64,000 nucleotides of DNA from Pilimelia anulata (GTDB lineage Bacteria > Actinomycetota > Actinomycetes > Mycobacteriales > Micromonosporaceae): positions 1-64,000 of the forward strand of contig NZ_BMQB01000010.1 of NCBI RefSeq assembly GCF_014647895.1. The letters are read 5' to 3'. A model generated the notes under the pieces. It was not told the DNA's origin. It ran no database searches and saw only the letters and a list, made by a program, of their open reading frames with translations. This document shows, piece by piece, positions 37,990 to 46,699 of this stretch (its first letter is position 1; each line of letters starts with the position of its first letter). A program made the translations under genes and the position numbers.

Positions 37990-40900
37990 ATGATGCGCAC
38001 CTCACGGGCGGCGTCCCCCCGGTCGCCGCGGAGACCAAGCCCCCGCTGGCGGGCGGCGATTCTGACCGCGGTGGTGGCCGCGGGCCTCCTGCCCGGCCTC
38101 CCCGCCGCGGCGCAGGACCCCGACGACCGCCGGCCCGGCGTGCAGGAGGACAAGGCGGCCCGGGTCCGCTACCTGCCGCTGCGCGGCGGCCTCGCCGAAG
38201 CCGGGCGACCGCAGGAGTCCGACGTCATTCCGGACCGGCCGATCCCGGACTCGACCCTGCCGACGCCGGGCTCGGCGGTCGTCGAGCTGGGAGCGGTCGG
38301 CTCGACCGAGCGCCGCCAGCAGACGGTCCTGGTCGGCTCGCTCCCCGTCCTCGTCGGACCGCCGCGGACCGACGACCGGCGCCGGGTCGGGGACGTCCCG
38401 GCGAAGGTACGGCTGGAGGTGTACCCGACGGGCGTGGCCGCCCGTGCGGGCATCACCGGCGTCCTGCTGCGGGCCACCCGTGCGGACGGTGTCCAGGCGC
38501 CCGGCAACCTCTCCCTGGAGCTGGACTACTCCGGCTTCGCGCGCGCGATCGGCGGCGACTGGGCGAATCGCCTGCGGCTCAGCCGCCTGCCGTCCTGTGT
38601 GGTCGCGGATACGCCGGACCCCGGCTGCGACAGCACACCGGCCGAGGTGTTCGACACCTGGAACCGGGCCGAGGGCCGGTGGCTGGGCGCCAACCTGCCG
38701 GTGGAGGCGGAGCCCGCGGGCCGCGACGGCGCGGGGCAGGTCTTCTCGCTGGCGGCCGGCGCGTCCGGCCCCGGCGGCAGCTACGCGGCCACCAGCCTGA
38801 GCCCGGCCGGGTCCTGGCAGGTGGGCGGCAACACCGGGAGCTTCTCCTGGCAGTACCCGATGCGCGTGCCGCCGGCGCTGGCCGGCCCGTCGCCGGAGCT
38901 GAGCCTCAACTACACCTCCGCGAGCGTCGACGGCCGGACCGGTTCGACCAACGCCCAGCCGTCGTGGGCGGGCGAGGGATTCGAGCTGTCCGTCGGCCAC
39001 ATCGAGCGGTCGTACCGAAGCTGCAAGGACGACGGCCACGACGAGAAGGGCAAGGAGAAGTACGACCTGTGCTGGCCGTCCGCCGGCGACCACCTGACGA
39101 TGTCGTTCGGCGGCCGCAACGGCGAGCTGGTGCGCAAGGGCCCCGACGAGTGGCGCCTGAAGGCCGACGACGGCACGAGGATCCAGCGGCGCCGCGACGG
39201 CTTCAACGGCGACGACAACAAGGAGTACTTCGTCGTCACCACCACCGACGGCGTGCGGTACGTCTTCGGCCGCGGCAAGCGGTACGCGGCGGACACCATC
39301 AACACGAACTCCGCCTGGCAGGTCCCGGTCTACGGCGACGACAAGGGCGAGCCGTGCTACGACAAGGGCGACGAGTTCAAGAACCGGCGCTGCAACCAGA
39401 CGTGGCGGTGGAACCTCGACTACGTCGTCGACACGCACGACAACACGATGACGTACTTCTGGGAGAAGGAGACCAACCGCTACGGCACCAACCGCGACAA
39501 CAAGGAGGTCGTCGGCTACGACCGCGGCGGCTACCTCTCCCGGATCGAGTACGGCGAGCGCGCCGGCCGGGAGGCCGACACCCGGGCCCCCATGCAGGTC
39601 GACTTCACCATCGCCGAGCGGTGCATCGTCGACAAGAACAACCAGTGCGGCGACCTGAACGAGCAGACCTGGAAGCGCTGGCCGGACGTCCCGCAGGACC
39701 TGATCTGCGGGGAAAACGCCAAGGAGTGCAAGCAGAAGTGGTCGCCGGCGTTCTTCACCCGCAAGCGGCTCGCGAGCGTCACCACGAAGGTGCTGCGCGG
39801 GGACAAGCTCGAACCGGTCGACTCGTGGACGCTGTCGCACAGCTTCCCGGACAACGGTGACGGCTCCACCGACGCCCTGTGGCTGAAGTCGGTCACCCAC
39901 ACCGGCCACGTCGGCGGTAAGCCGATCACCATGCCGCCCACGGTCTTCGAGGGCGAGCAGTTGCCGAACCGCGTCGACGCCGACGGCGACGACCGGCTGG
40001 AGTACGTCCGGTGGCGCATCCGCGCGATCCAGACGGAGTCCGGCGGGGTCACCGCGCTGCGGTACAAGTCGCCGGAGTGCCGGGCCGGCGACAAGCGCGA
40101 CCCGAAGCGGAACACCGCCCGCTGCTTCCCGTCCTTCTGGTCCAAGGAGGGGACCATCGGGGAGAAGGAGGACTGGTTCCACAAGTACGTGGTGGAGTCC
40201 GTCGTCGAGGACGACCGCGTCGGCAACAACAGCCAGACCGACGCCAAGGAGACCCGCTACGAGTACCACGGCGGGGCGGCCTGGCACTTCGACGAGAACG
40301 AGCTGGCCAAGTCCAAGGAGCGGACCTGGAACCAGTTCCGCGGCTTCCAGCGGGTCGTGACCGTGACCGGGGGCTCCTCCCGGACCGCGTCGACGTTCCT
40401 TCGCGGCATGGATGGTGACAAGGGCCGTCCGGAGGTGCGGGTACGCGCGTCCGACGGCACCGAGGTCGTCGACGACGACCGGCTGCAGGGCTTCCTGCTG
40501 GAGCAGCAGACGTACGACCGGGACCGGGAGATCAGCGGTTCGGTGCACACGCCGTGGCTCTCGGCGCCCACCGCGACCGAGGGGTCCGACCGGGCCCGCC
40601 TGGTCGCACCGGGGACCACCAGCACCCGGACCGCCCTCGACGGCGGCAGCCACCGCCGCACCCGGGTGGTCCACTCCCACGACGGCTACGGCATGCTCGA
40701 GCGCAGCGAGGACCTCGGCGACATCGGGGCGGACGGCCAGAACAAGGGCGCCGCCGCCGCGGACGACTCGTGCACCCGGTACACGTACAGCCGCAACCCG
40801 GCCGCGAACCTCCTGACGCTGGTCTCCCGCGTCGAGACGGTCTCGGTCCGGTGCGACCGGGAGGCCACGTACCCCGACCACGTCGTCTCCGACGTCCGGA

Positions 40901-43900
40901 CGTACTACGACAAGGCCACGTCGCTGACCGGCACGCCGACGAAGGGCGACGTGACCCGCACGGACGAGCTGGCGGGCTACGACGCGGAGCGGCGGACGGT
41001 CACCCACGTCACGGTGTCCCGCAGCGCGTACGACGGGTACGGCCGGGTGATCTCCGCGACCGACGCCAAGGGGCGGACCACCAAGACCAGCTTCACCGCG
41101 GGCCCGGGCGGCCCGGTGACCGGGATGACGGTGACCGACCCGCTCAACCACCGCACCGTGTCCCGGGTCGACCCGGCGTGGGGCGAGGTGGTCGGCACCA
41201 CCGACGCCAACGGCGCCACCACGACGCTCGAACGCGACGCGCTCGGCCGGCTGGTCAAGGTCTGGCTGCCGGGCCGCGCGACGTCGGAGACGCCGAACAC
41301 GCAGTACGAGTACCTGGTCCGGCAGAACAAGCCGGTGGCGGTCGTCACCAGGACCCTGAAGCCCAACGGCGTCCGCACCTCCTACGAGATCTACGACGCG
41401 CTGCTGCGCCCGCGGCAGACGCAGGCGGTCTCCACGACCGGCAAGCGGATCATCACCGACACGTACTACGACAAGCGCGGCCTCGCGATCCGCTCGCGGG
41501 GGCCGTACTTCGCCGCGGGCGCGCCGGCCGACACGCTCGTGGACACCGCCGCCGGGGTGCAGGCCCCGACCACGGTCACGACGTACGACGGGGCGGGGCG
41601 GCCGACGGTCGAGGCGTTCCACCGCGAGGGGGCGGAGCAGCCGGAGACGTGGCGGACGGCCACGTCGTACCACGGCGATCACACCGTCGTGGACCCGCCG
41701 GAGGGCGAGACCGCGACCGCGACGTACAGCAACGCGCAGGGCCTGACGACGAAGCTCGTCGAGTACCGCACGCCGAGCCCGACCGGCGATGAGAAGGACG
41801 GCGACGTCACGACGTACGAGTACGACCACGCCGACCGGCTCAGCACGGTCACCGCGAGCAGGCACGTCTGGTCCTTCCGGTACGACCTGCGCGGCCGTCA
41901 GGTCACGGCGACCGACCCCGACGCGGGGACGACGACGATGACCTACGACGAACTGGACCGCCTGGCGACCAGTACCGATGCCCGCGCGCGGACGCTGCGG
42001 CACGAGTACGACAAGCTCGGCCGCCCGGTCGCCGTCCACGAGGGCGACCGCACGCTGTCGGCGTGGGCGTACGACAAGGCCACGAACGGCAAGGGCCGGC
42101 TGGCCTCGTCGACCCGCTACACCTACGACGCCGCCGGCACCCGCCACGCCTACACGACGACCGTCGGTTCGTACGACGCCGGCGGGCGCCCGCTCGCCAC
42201 GTCCGTCAGCATCCCGGCGGTCGAGAACAACCTGGCCGGGGAGTACAAGTACACGGCGGCGTACGCGGTGGACGGTTCGCCGAGCACGGCCACCGTTCCC
42301 GGCGTGGGCGGCCTGCCGGCGGAGACGCTGGAGACCGAGTACGACACGGCCGGCCTGCCGATCACGCTCCAGGCGCAGGGCAGGGACGCGCCCAGCTACG
42401 TCCGGGAGTCGCGATACTCGGAGTTCGGCGAGCCGCTGCAATACACCCTCGGCTCGACGGCCGACAAGACCAAGTACACCTGGCTCACCCACAGCTACGA
42501 GCACGGGACGCGGCGCCTGCAGACGAGCCAGGTCGACCGGTACCTGGTGAAGGACGCCGACAGCGTCGTCTCCTACGGCTACGACGCGGCCGGCAACGTC
42601 CTGCGGATCGCGGACCGGCCGAAGAACGCGCCGGCCGACGTGCAGTGCTTCCGGTACGACCACGTCCGGCGGCTGACCGAGGCGTGGGCGCAGGAGGCGG
42701 AGAAGTGCGCCACCGCGCCGTCGGTCGCGGCGCTGGGCAAGCCGGCCTCGCCGTACTGGCAGTCGTTCACCCACGACGCGGCGGGCAACCGCCGCACGCA
42801 GGTCGACCACGCCGTGACACCGGACGAGCCGGAGGTCACCAGGGCGTACACACCGCGCGGCCCGGCCGGCTTCCCGGCCCACGCGGTCGACAGCGTCGAC
42901 GTGACCACCAAGGTCAAGGGCTCCGAACAGAAGTCCCGGTGGACGTTCGACTACGACAAGTCCGGCAACATGACCAAGCGGCAGGCCGCCGCGGACGCCG
43001 ACCAGAAGATCGACTGGAACGCCGAGGGGCACGTCGAGCGGCTCACGGCGAAGGACGGCAAGGCCACGTCGTTCGTCTACGACGCCGACGGCAACCGCCT
43101 GCTCCGGCGGGACCAGGCCGACCAGTCGGTGACGCTGTACCTCGGCGCCGAGGAGATCCGGCTCGACACCCGCAACGCCGACCCGGCCAAGCAGTCCACG
43201 GCCGGCACCCGCTACTACACGCACAACGGCCAGGCCGTCGCCGTCCGTACGGTGACCGGACTGTCCTGGCTGGCCGGCGGCCAGAACGGGACGTCCGAGA
43301 TCGCCGTGGCCAACGGCACCCTGGAGCTGACCCGGCAGCGCACGAAGCCCTTCGGTGAACTGCGCGGCCCGGACAGCCCGCTGCCCGGCGAGCGCGGTTT
43401 CGTCGGCGGCACCAACGATCGCTCGATCGGCCTGATCCACCTCGGCGCCCGGGAGTACGACCCGGCGTCCGGCCGGTTCATCTCGCCCGACCCGGTGCTG
43501 GACTTCGCCGATCCGCAGCAGCTCAACGGCTACGCGTACGGCCGCGGCAACCCGCTGTCGTTCGCCGACCCGTCGGGCCTGTGGTGGGGCTCGGGCTGGA
43601 ACTGGAACATGATCGGCCACGGCGCGCTCGACGTGATCGGCCTGATCCCGGTCGTCGGCGAGGTCGCCGATCTCGCCAACGGCGCGTGGTACTTCGCCGA
43701 GGGCGACTGGGTCAACGGCTCGCTGTCCATGGCGTCGGCGATCCCGGTCGCGGGGTACGTGGCGACCGCGGCCAAGGGCGCCAAGTACGTCGACGAGGCA
43801 GTCGGCGCGGTGAAGGTCGCCCAGGACGTGACCAAGGCCGGGGACTCGGCGAAGGGTGCGGCGAAGGCCGCGGACAATGCCGTACCTCCGGCAGCGCCCG

Positions 43901-44493
43901 CGCCGAAGGCGGCACCGAAACCCAATCCACCGGCGGCGTCGAAGTCGGCGGGGAGCGGGGCGAAGAAGGCCGACGGCGGCGGTGGTCCGGCAGCCGGGGC
44001 GAAGTCGAACAGCGGGAAGTCCGGATCGGGCGGCAAGGGGACCAGCAGGAACAGTTCCACCGCGAAGGGCCAGCCCAGCCAACCGAAGCGTGATGGCGAC
44101 CTGGTCGATGCGGTCAACGGTGCCTATGATGAGATTGTTGCTAGCCAGTCAATCAAGCAACGCGGTCCTGTTGTATCAGGCGTGAAGGATCGACTTACAG
44201 GAGAGATTGCTATTGCGCAGAATAGCAAGTCGATTCCGAATGGCCTGCATCCTGAGCTGGCCGGTAGACTTATGATGACCGGCAAGGGTGCCCCATTTAA
44301 GGGCACTCCAGGAAGTCACGGCGAAATTCATGCGTTGAACGGATTGTTGTGGAAGAGGGAGGCGTCAGGAATGAGTACCGCTATCGATGATTCATTTTCT
44401 TTCTTTAGTAGGCGCCTCCGCGGCTCTCAGCAAGGTGCACAAATCCTGCGCTGTGGCAACTGTCGCAACTTGACCTGGGGAGGGTTGGAATGA
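37990..44493 (+). CDS. Rhs polymorphic toxin with YwqJ-like deaminase tip
   Basis: A 2167-aa exported Rhs protein. It has a signal peptide (about 17-42, ILTAVVAAGLLPGLPAAA), an SpvB/TcaC-like N-terminal half, many YD repeats (YDAAGN, YDELDRL, YDADGNRLLRR) building the cocoon, and the RHS core ending LGAREYDPASGRFISPDP to DPSG at about 1860. A hydrophobic pre-toxin segment and a Pro/Lys/Gly linker follow. The tip (about 2035-2167) carries HGEIHALNG at 2110-2118 and RCGNC with Cys2155/Cys2158, the H-x-E plus C-x-x-C zinc set of the YwqJ-like deaminase toxins. The tip DNA is AT-richer (32 of 60 G+C at 44161-44220 against 42 of 60 at 43501-43560). It overlaps its antitoxin by 4 nt. Confidence 0.88.
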   Translation: MMRTSRAASPRSPRRPSPRWRAAILTAVVAAGLLPGLPAAAQDPDDRRPGVQEDKAARVRYLPLRGGLAEAGRPQESDVIPDRPIPDSTLPTPGSAVVELGAVGSTERRQQTVLVGSLPVLVGPPRTDDRRRVGDVPAKVRLEVYPTGVAARAGITGVLLRATRADGVQAPGNLSLELDYSGFARAIGGDWANRLRLSRLPSCVVADTPDPGCDSTPAEVFDTWNRAEGRWLGANLPVEAEPAGRDGAGQVFSLAAGASGPGGSYAATSLSPAGSWQVGGNTGSFSWQYPMRVPPALAGPSPELSLNYTSASVDGRTGSTNAQPSWAGEGFELSVGHIERSYRSCKDDGHDEKGKEKYDLCWPSAGDHLTMSFGGRNGELVRKGPDEWRLKADDGTRIQRRRDGFNGDDNKEYFVVTTTDGVRYVFGRGKRYAADTINTNSAWQVPVYGDDKGEPCYDKGDEFKNRRCNQTWRWNLDYVVDTHDNTMTYFWEKETNRYGTNRDNKEVVGYDRGGYLSRIEYGERAGREADTRAPMQVDFTIAERCIVDKNNQCGDLNEQTWKRWPDVPQDLICGENAKECKQKWSPAFFTRKRLASVTTKVLRGDKLEPVDSWTLSHSFPDNGDGSTDALWLKSVTHTGHVGGKPITMPPTVFEGEQLPNRVDADGDDRLEYVRWRIRAIQTESGGVTALRYKSPECRAGDKRDPKRNTARCFPSFWSKEGTIGEKEDWFHKYVVESVVEDDRVGNNSQTDAKETRYEYHGGAAWHFDENELAKSKERTWNQFRGFQRVVTVTGGSSRTASTFLRGMDGDKGRPEVRVRASDGTEVVDDDRLQGFLLEQQTYDRDREISGSVHTPWLSAPTATEGSDRARLVAPGTTSTRTALDGGSHRRTRVVHSHDGYGMLERSEDLGDIGADGQNKGAAAADDSCTRYTYSRNPAANLLTLVSRVETVSVRCDREATYPDHVVSDVRTYYDKATSLTGTPTKGDVTRTDELAGYDAERRTVTHVTVSRSAYDGYGRVISATDAKGRTTKTSFTAGPGGPVTGMTVTDPLNHRTVSRVDPAWGEVVGTTDANGATTTLERDALGRLVKVWLPGRATSETPNTQYEYLVRQNKPVAVVTRTLKPNGVRTSYEIYDALLRPRQTQAVSTTGKRIITDTYYDKRGLAIRSRGPYFAAGAPADTLVDTAAGVQAPTTVTTYDGAGRPTVEAFHREGAEQPETWRTATSYHGDHTVVDPPEGETATATYSNAQGLTTKLVEYRTPSPTGDEKDGDVTTYEYDHADRLSTVTASRHVWSFRYDLRGRQVTATDPDAGTTTMTYDELDRLATSTDARARTLRHEYDKLGRPVAVHEGDRTLSAWAYDKATNGKGRLASSTRYTYDAAGTRHAYTTTVGSYDAGGRPLATSVSIPAVENNLAGEYKYTAAYAVDGSPSTATVPGVGGLPAETLETEYDTAGLPITLQAQGRDAPSYVRESRYSEFGEPLQYTLGSTADKTKYTWLTHSYEHGTRRLQTSQVDRYLVKDADSVVSYGYDAAGNVLRIADRPKNAPADVQCFRYDHVRRLTEAWAQEAEKCATAPSVAALGKPASPYWQSFTHDAAGNRRTQVDHAVTPDEPEVTRAYTPRGPAGFPAHAVDSVDVTTKVKGSEQKSRWTFDYDKSGNMTKRQAAADADQKIDWNAEGHVERLTAKDGKATSFVYDADGNRLLRRDQADQSVTLYLGAEEIRLDTRNADPAKQSTAGTRYYTHNGQAVAVRTVTGLSWLAGGQNGTSEIAVANGTLELTRQRTKPFGELRGPDSPLPGERGFVGGTNDRSIGLIHLGAREYDPASGRFISPDPVLDFADPQQLNGYAYGRGNPLSFADPSGLWWGSGWNWNMIGHGALDVIGLIPVVGEVADLANGAWYFAEGDWVNGSLSMASAIPVAGYVATAAKGAKYVDEAVGAVKVAQDVTKAGDSAKGAAKAADNAVPPAAPAPKAAPKPNPPAASKSAGSGAKKADGGGGPAAGAKSNSGKSGSGGKGTSRNSSTAKGQPSQPKRDGDLVDAVNGAYDEIVASQSIKQRGPVVSGVKDRLTGEIAIAQNSKSIPNGLHPELAGRLMMTGKGAPFKGTPGSHGEIHALNGLLWKREASGMSTAIDDSFSFFSRRLRGSQQGAQILRCGNCRNLTWGGLE
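44025..44088 (+). repeat. Tip-junction repeat, copy 1 (inside the Rhs gene)
   Basis: 64 bp encoding the linker GGKGTSRNSSTAKGQPSQPK just before the variable tip. It matches 44871-44934 at 58 of 64 positions, all differences being transitions. This is the homology over which tips could be exchanged. Confidence 0.85.
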
Positions 44494-44813
44494 CCGAGTC
44501 AGGCAACAGTATGCCGCGCGTCTCTGACGAACACCTCGATTTCGACGACGATCAAGTCTTCTATTTCGAGGGCCGCAGGTTCACCGGAATTTCATTCTCC
44601 GACGAACCAGTCCGATCCGAAATTAGCTATGTTAACGGTCTTCAAAACGGCCCGGCTCGTGATTGGTATTCCTCAGGTGGCCTAATGTCTGAGACGAATT
44701 ATCGAGATGACGTTAAGCATGGAGAAGAACGAGAATATTTTGAAGACGGACTATTAAAGGCTAGGCGCCTTTACGAAAATGGCGTCTTGGTGAGCGAAGT
44801 GTTGCAGAGCTAG
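44490..44813 (+). CDS. YwqK-like (MORN-type) antitoxin / immunity protein
   Basis: A 107-aa cytosolic protein with MORN/YwqK-type repeats: NGLQNGPARDWYSSGGL, DDVKHGEEREYFEDGLL and a third partial copy, RRLYENGVLVSE. YwqK-like proteins are the immunity partners of YwqJ-like deaminase toxins, matching the tip encoded immediately upstream. The ATG at 44490 overlaps the Rhs stop by 4 nt (ATGA), so production of toxin and antidote is coupled. G+C is low (30 of 60 at 44641-44700). Residue 89 uses TTA, a codon that is rare in high-GC actinobacteria. A terminator follows. Confidence 0.82.
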   Translation: MTESGNSMPRVSDEHLDFDDDQVFYFEGRRFTGISFSDEPVRSEISYVNGLQNGPARDWYSSGGLMSETNYRDDVKHGEEREYFEDGLLKARRLYENGVLVSEVLQS

Positions 44814-44832
44814 GCGGCCATCTTGACTGGCC

Positions 44833-44870
44833 ATGGAGGGTTCCGTCTAATAATTGACGGAGCCCTCCAT
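44833..44870 (+). terminator. Strong hairpin terminator after the antitoxin
   Basis: ATGGAGGGTTCCGTC (44833-44847) pairs with GACGGAGCCCTCCAT (44856-44870), a 15-bp stem with one G-T wobble and loop TAATAATT. It closes the Rhs-antitoxin transcript and separates it from the duplicated tip, which begins one base further on. Confidence 0.8.
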
Positions 44871-44934
44871 ATCGGGCGGCAAGGAGACCAGTAGGAACAG
44901 TTCCACTGCGAAGGGTCAGCCCAGTCAGCCGAAG
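44871..44934 (+). repeat. Tip-junction repeat, copy 2 (start of the orphan cassette)
   Basis: 64 bp encoding GGKETSRNSSTAKGQPSQPK, 58/64 identical to 44025-44088. It starts directly after the terminator hairpin and marks the 5' end of a displaced Rhs tip. Confidence 0.85.
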
Positions 44935-45566
44935 GGCTGCAAGCACAGCTTCGACCCGGCGACCAAGGTGCTGATGGCCGACGGCAGTACGAAGGCTATC
45001 GCGGAGGTCGCGCTCGGGGATCAGGTGAAGGCGGCCGACCCGGAGACGGGGCGTGAGACGGCGGAGCCGGTCGAGGCGCTGTTCACGAACCAGGACAGCG
45101 AGCTGACCAGCTTGACGGTTGCGTTGGCCGACGGGTCGCGGGAGACGCTGTCGACGACGCAGCACCATCCGTTCTGGAGCGAGACGCGCCAGGCATGGGT
45201 CGACGCCGGCGACCTCGTCATCGGCGAGCTGCTACGTGCAGAGGACGGCGGTACGGTCAGTGTGGCGGGTGTCGTCAACGAGCGTGGCGACAAGGCGATG
45301 CAGGATCTTACGGTAGCCAATGTCCACACCTACCATGTACTAGCCGGCAACAGCCCCATCCTTGTCCACAACTGCAACGAAACGTATTACCGGACGATGA
45401 GTCAGGAGCACTTCGATACCCTGCAATCGACAGGCAAGCTGTCTGCCACGCGGAAACTTTCATTTCGCCGACGCAATCGTTCTCGGAGGGCTACGAGGGG
45501 GTGCTCGTAAAATTCAGCGTCCAACCAGGAACGACGAGTGCGCTCGTTTCTTGCGGCAGTAGGTGA
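44871..45566 (+). pseudogene. Orphan Rhs tip: HINT domain plus frameshifted, truncated toxin
   Basis: This is a displaced C-terminal cassette without its own start. The only in-frame start, TTG at 44854, lies in the terminator stem. Order: linker repeat, then a polymorphic-toxin HINT domain (Cys at 44938, GCKHSFDPATKVLMADG; ending HTYHVLAGNSPILVHNC near 45375), then a toxin module starting NETYYRTMSQEHFDTLQSTGK. Around 45448-45455 a one-base loss shifts the frame: the first frame runs into RRRNRSRR and stops at 45510, while the next frame continues naturally as ETFISPTQSFSEGYEGVLVK until 45566. The toxin family is not identified; its YR and ISPT elements faintly recall ADP-ribosyltransferases. 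Probably inactive unless recombined into the full gene. Confidence 0.8.
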
Positions 45567-45617
45567 TTCCAACTGAGTGACTGTAGTCGGCTCAAAAGTC
45601 TCGTTAAAAGTGAGTCG

Positions 45618-46064
45618 ATGGAGCAGAATGAGTTACTGAATCAGATTTCCTCACTCAGAGATGTTGAGAGCTGCATTTCTGAAGAGTTAGCGAAAGCAGT
45701 CGATGGTCGAGACTGGGACTCGCTAGAAGTGTTGCTTTGGGCGGCGATTTGCCATCCCTGTGAGGCATATGCTCCAGTTCTCGAGCGGATGCTGCATCGC
45801 CGGGAGCCCGGAGTTCCGGTCGAGGATTTGATCGAGGTGTTGGGTGAGATAGGCTCTGAGACCTCGGTAGTGCACTTGGAGAGAGCAATGTATTGGCGAC
45901 CCGAGTGGGATGAATTTCATAGCGTCGCGGTGAAATGTATTGGGGCGCTAGCCGCCATTGGAAATGAGTCGGCCAAGGTGGTCGTTGAGACTGTATCGTC
46001 GACCGCGCCTGAAGTGGTCCGGGACTGGGCTGCGGCGAAGTTGGCCACCTGGCCCAAGCCTTAG
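45618..46064 (+). CDS. HEAT-repeat-like protein, probable orphan immunity protein
   Basis: A 148-aa alpha-helical protein. Two to three HEAT-like helix pairs are visible (PVEDLIEVLGEIGSETSVVHLERAM, VAVKCIGALAAIGNESAKVVVETV, VRDWAAAKLATW). HEAT-repeat proteins occur often as immunity proteins next to polymorphic toxin tips, and this one lies 51 nt past the orphan tip, so it is probably that tip's partner. G+C is lower than the chromosome and at least two leucines use TTA (45633 and 45687). The ATG at 45618 has only a weak ribosome site. Function is inferred from context. Confidence 0.7.
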   Translation: MEQNELLNQISSLRDVESCISEELAKAVDGRDWDSLEVLLWAAICHPCEAYAPVLERMLHRREPGVPVEDLIEVLGEIGSETSVVHLERAMYWRPEWDEFHSVAVKCIGALAAIGNESAKVVVETVSSTAPEVVRDWAAAKLATWPKP

Positions 46065-46155
46065 GGGGTGATGGCGAAAAATTGAATCACCATTGCGATG
46101 GCGATAGGTGTGATTTCATAATTTAATGATCAGGCTTGAGTTTCGGTAGGTTGGC

Positions 46156-46473
46156 ATGCGCTGGCAACAGCTTGATCTGGGCGAATGGGACACGCGGCCA
46201 AATCGCCGATGTGCAGGAATGTTCCGTCAGTCCCGATGGGATATTCCTTTTGATCAACTCACGTTCACGGTGGCCGAGGGCGATGACGAGTTTTCGGCCG
46301 TCCAGCTCCCATCTGGGCGCATCGTTTTATTTGTGAACGTGTTCGGAGCGCCTGTAGCGGGGACTCATGTCTGGATATCCGGGAACGACGTTGAGCCAGA
46401 GGAGGCCTTTCAAGAGCTTTACTCTTGCTTTGGTCTCAGTGCGGTTGATGTAGTTTGGCGGCCAGCTTCTTAG
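46156..46473 (+). CDS. Hypothetical protein, possible orphan immunity protein
   Basis: A 105-aa soluble protein without signal or membrane segment, rich in aromatic residues (8 Trp/Tyr). The latter half predicts a beta-strand region (SGRIVLFVNVFG, THVWISG) followed by a short helix. I do not recognise a family. Its AT-richer composition, a TTA codon at 46327, the small size and the position as the last gene of the Rhs cassette array suggest an immunity gene left behind by an earlier tip. The ATG at 46156 follows TAGGTTGG. The next gene is converging, 226 nt away with nothing recognised between. Confidence 0.6.
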   Translation: MRWQQLDLGEWDTRPNRRCAGMFRQSRWDIPFDQLTFTVAEGDDEFSAVQLPSGRIVLFVNVFGAPVAGTHVWISGNDVEPEEAFQELYSCFGLSAVDVVWRPAS

Positions 46474-46699
46474 AAGCGCAGCACGATATGACCACAGTTT
46501 AACTCGGTGCCCAGTCCGAGTGTGCGCACGAACGAATTGCGTTTGAGTCGATCTGATTGCTGTTGAGACGGCATATCTCACGGCCTGATCGGCACATAAT
46601 CGGGCGACGCACGGAGGCGTGAGTAGCGCCGCAAGTACGGATGCGAAGGCGGCCGCCGACCGGTTCGGTCCAGTGGCACCGGGGGTGCGCAGTTGCTGG

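Noticed and set aside
38002..44082. A 2026-aa frame antisense to the Rhs gene.
   Set aside because: Shadow of the repetitive, high-GC Rhs coding sequence; no ribosome site or domain.
44854..45510. TTG-started gene for the HINT-containing protein as an intact, expressed CDS.
   Set aside because: The TTG lies within the terminator stem and the cassette begins with the Rhs junction repeat, so it is better read as a displaced tip without its own start.
45618..46473. Prophage or insertion-sequence remnant explaining the low GC.
   Set aside because: No transposase, integrase, terminal repeats or phage structural genes; position and size fit Rhs immunity cassettes.
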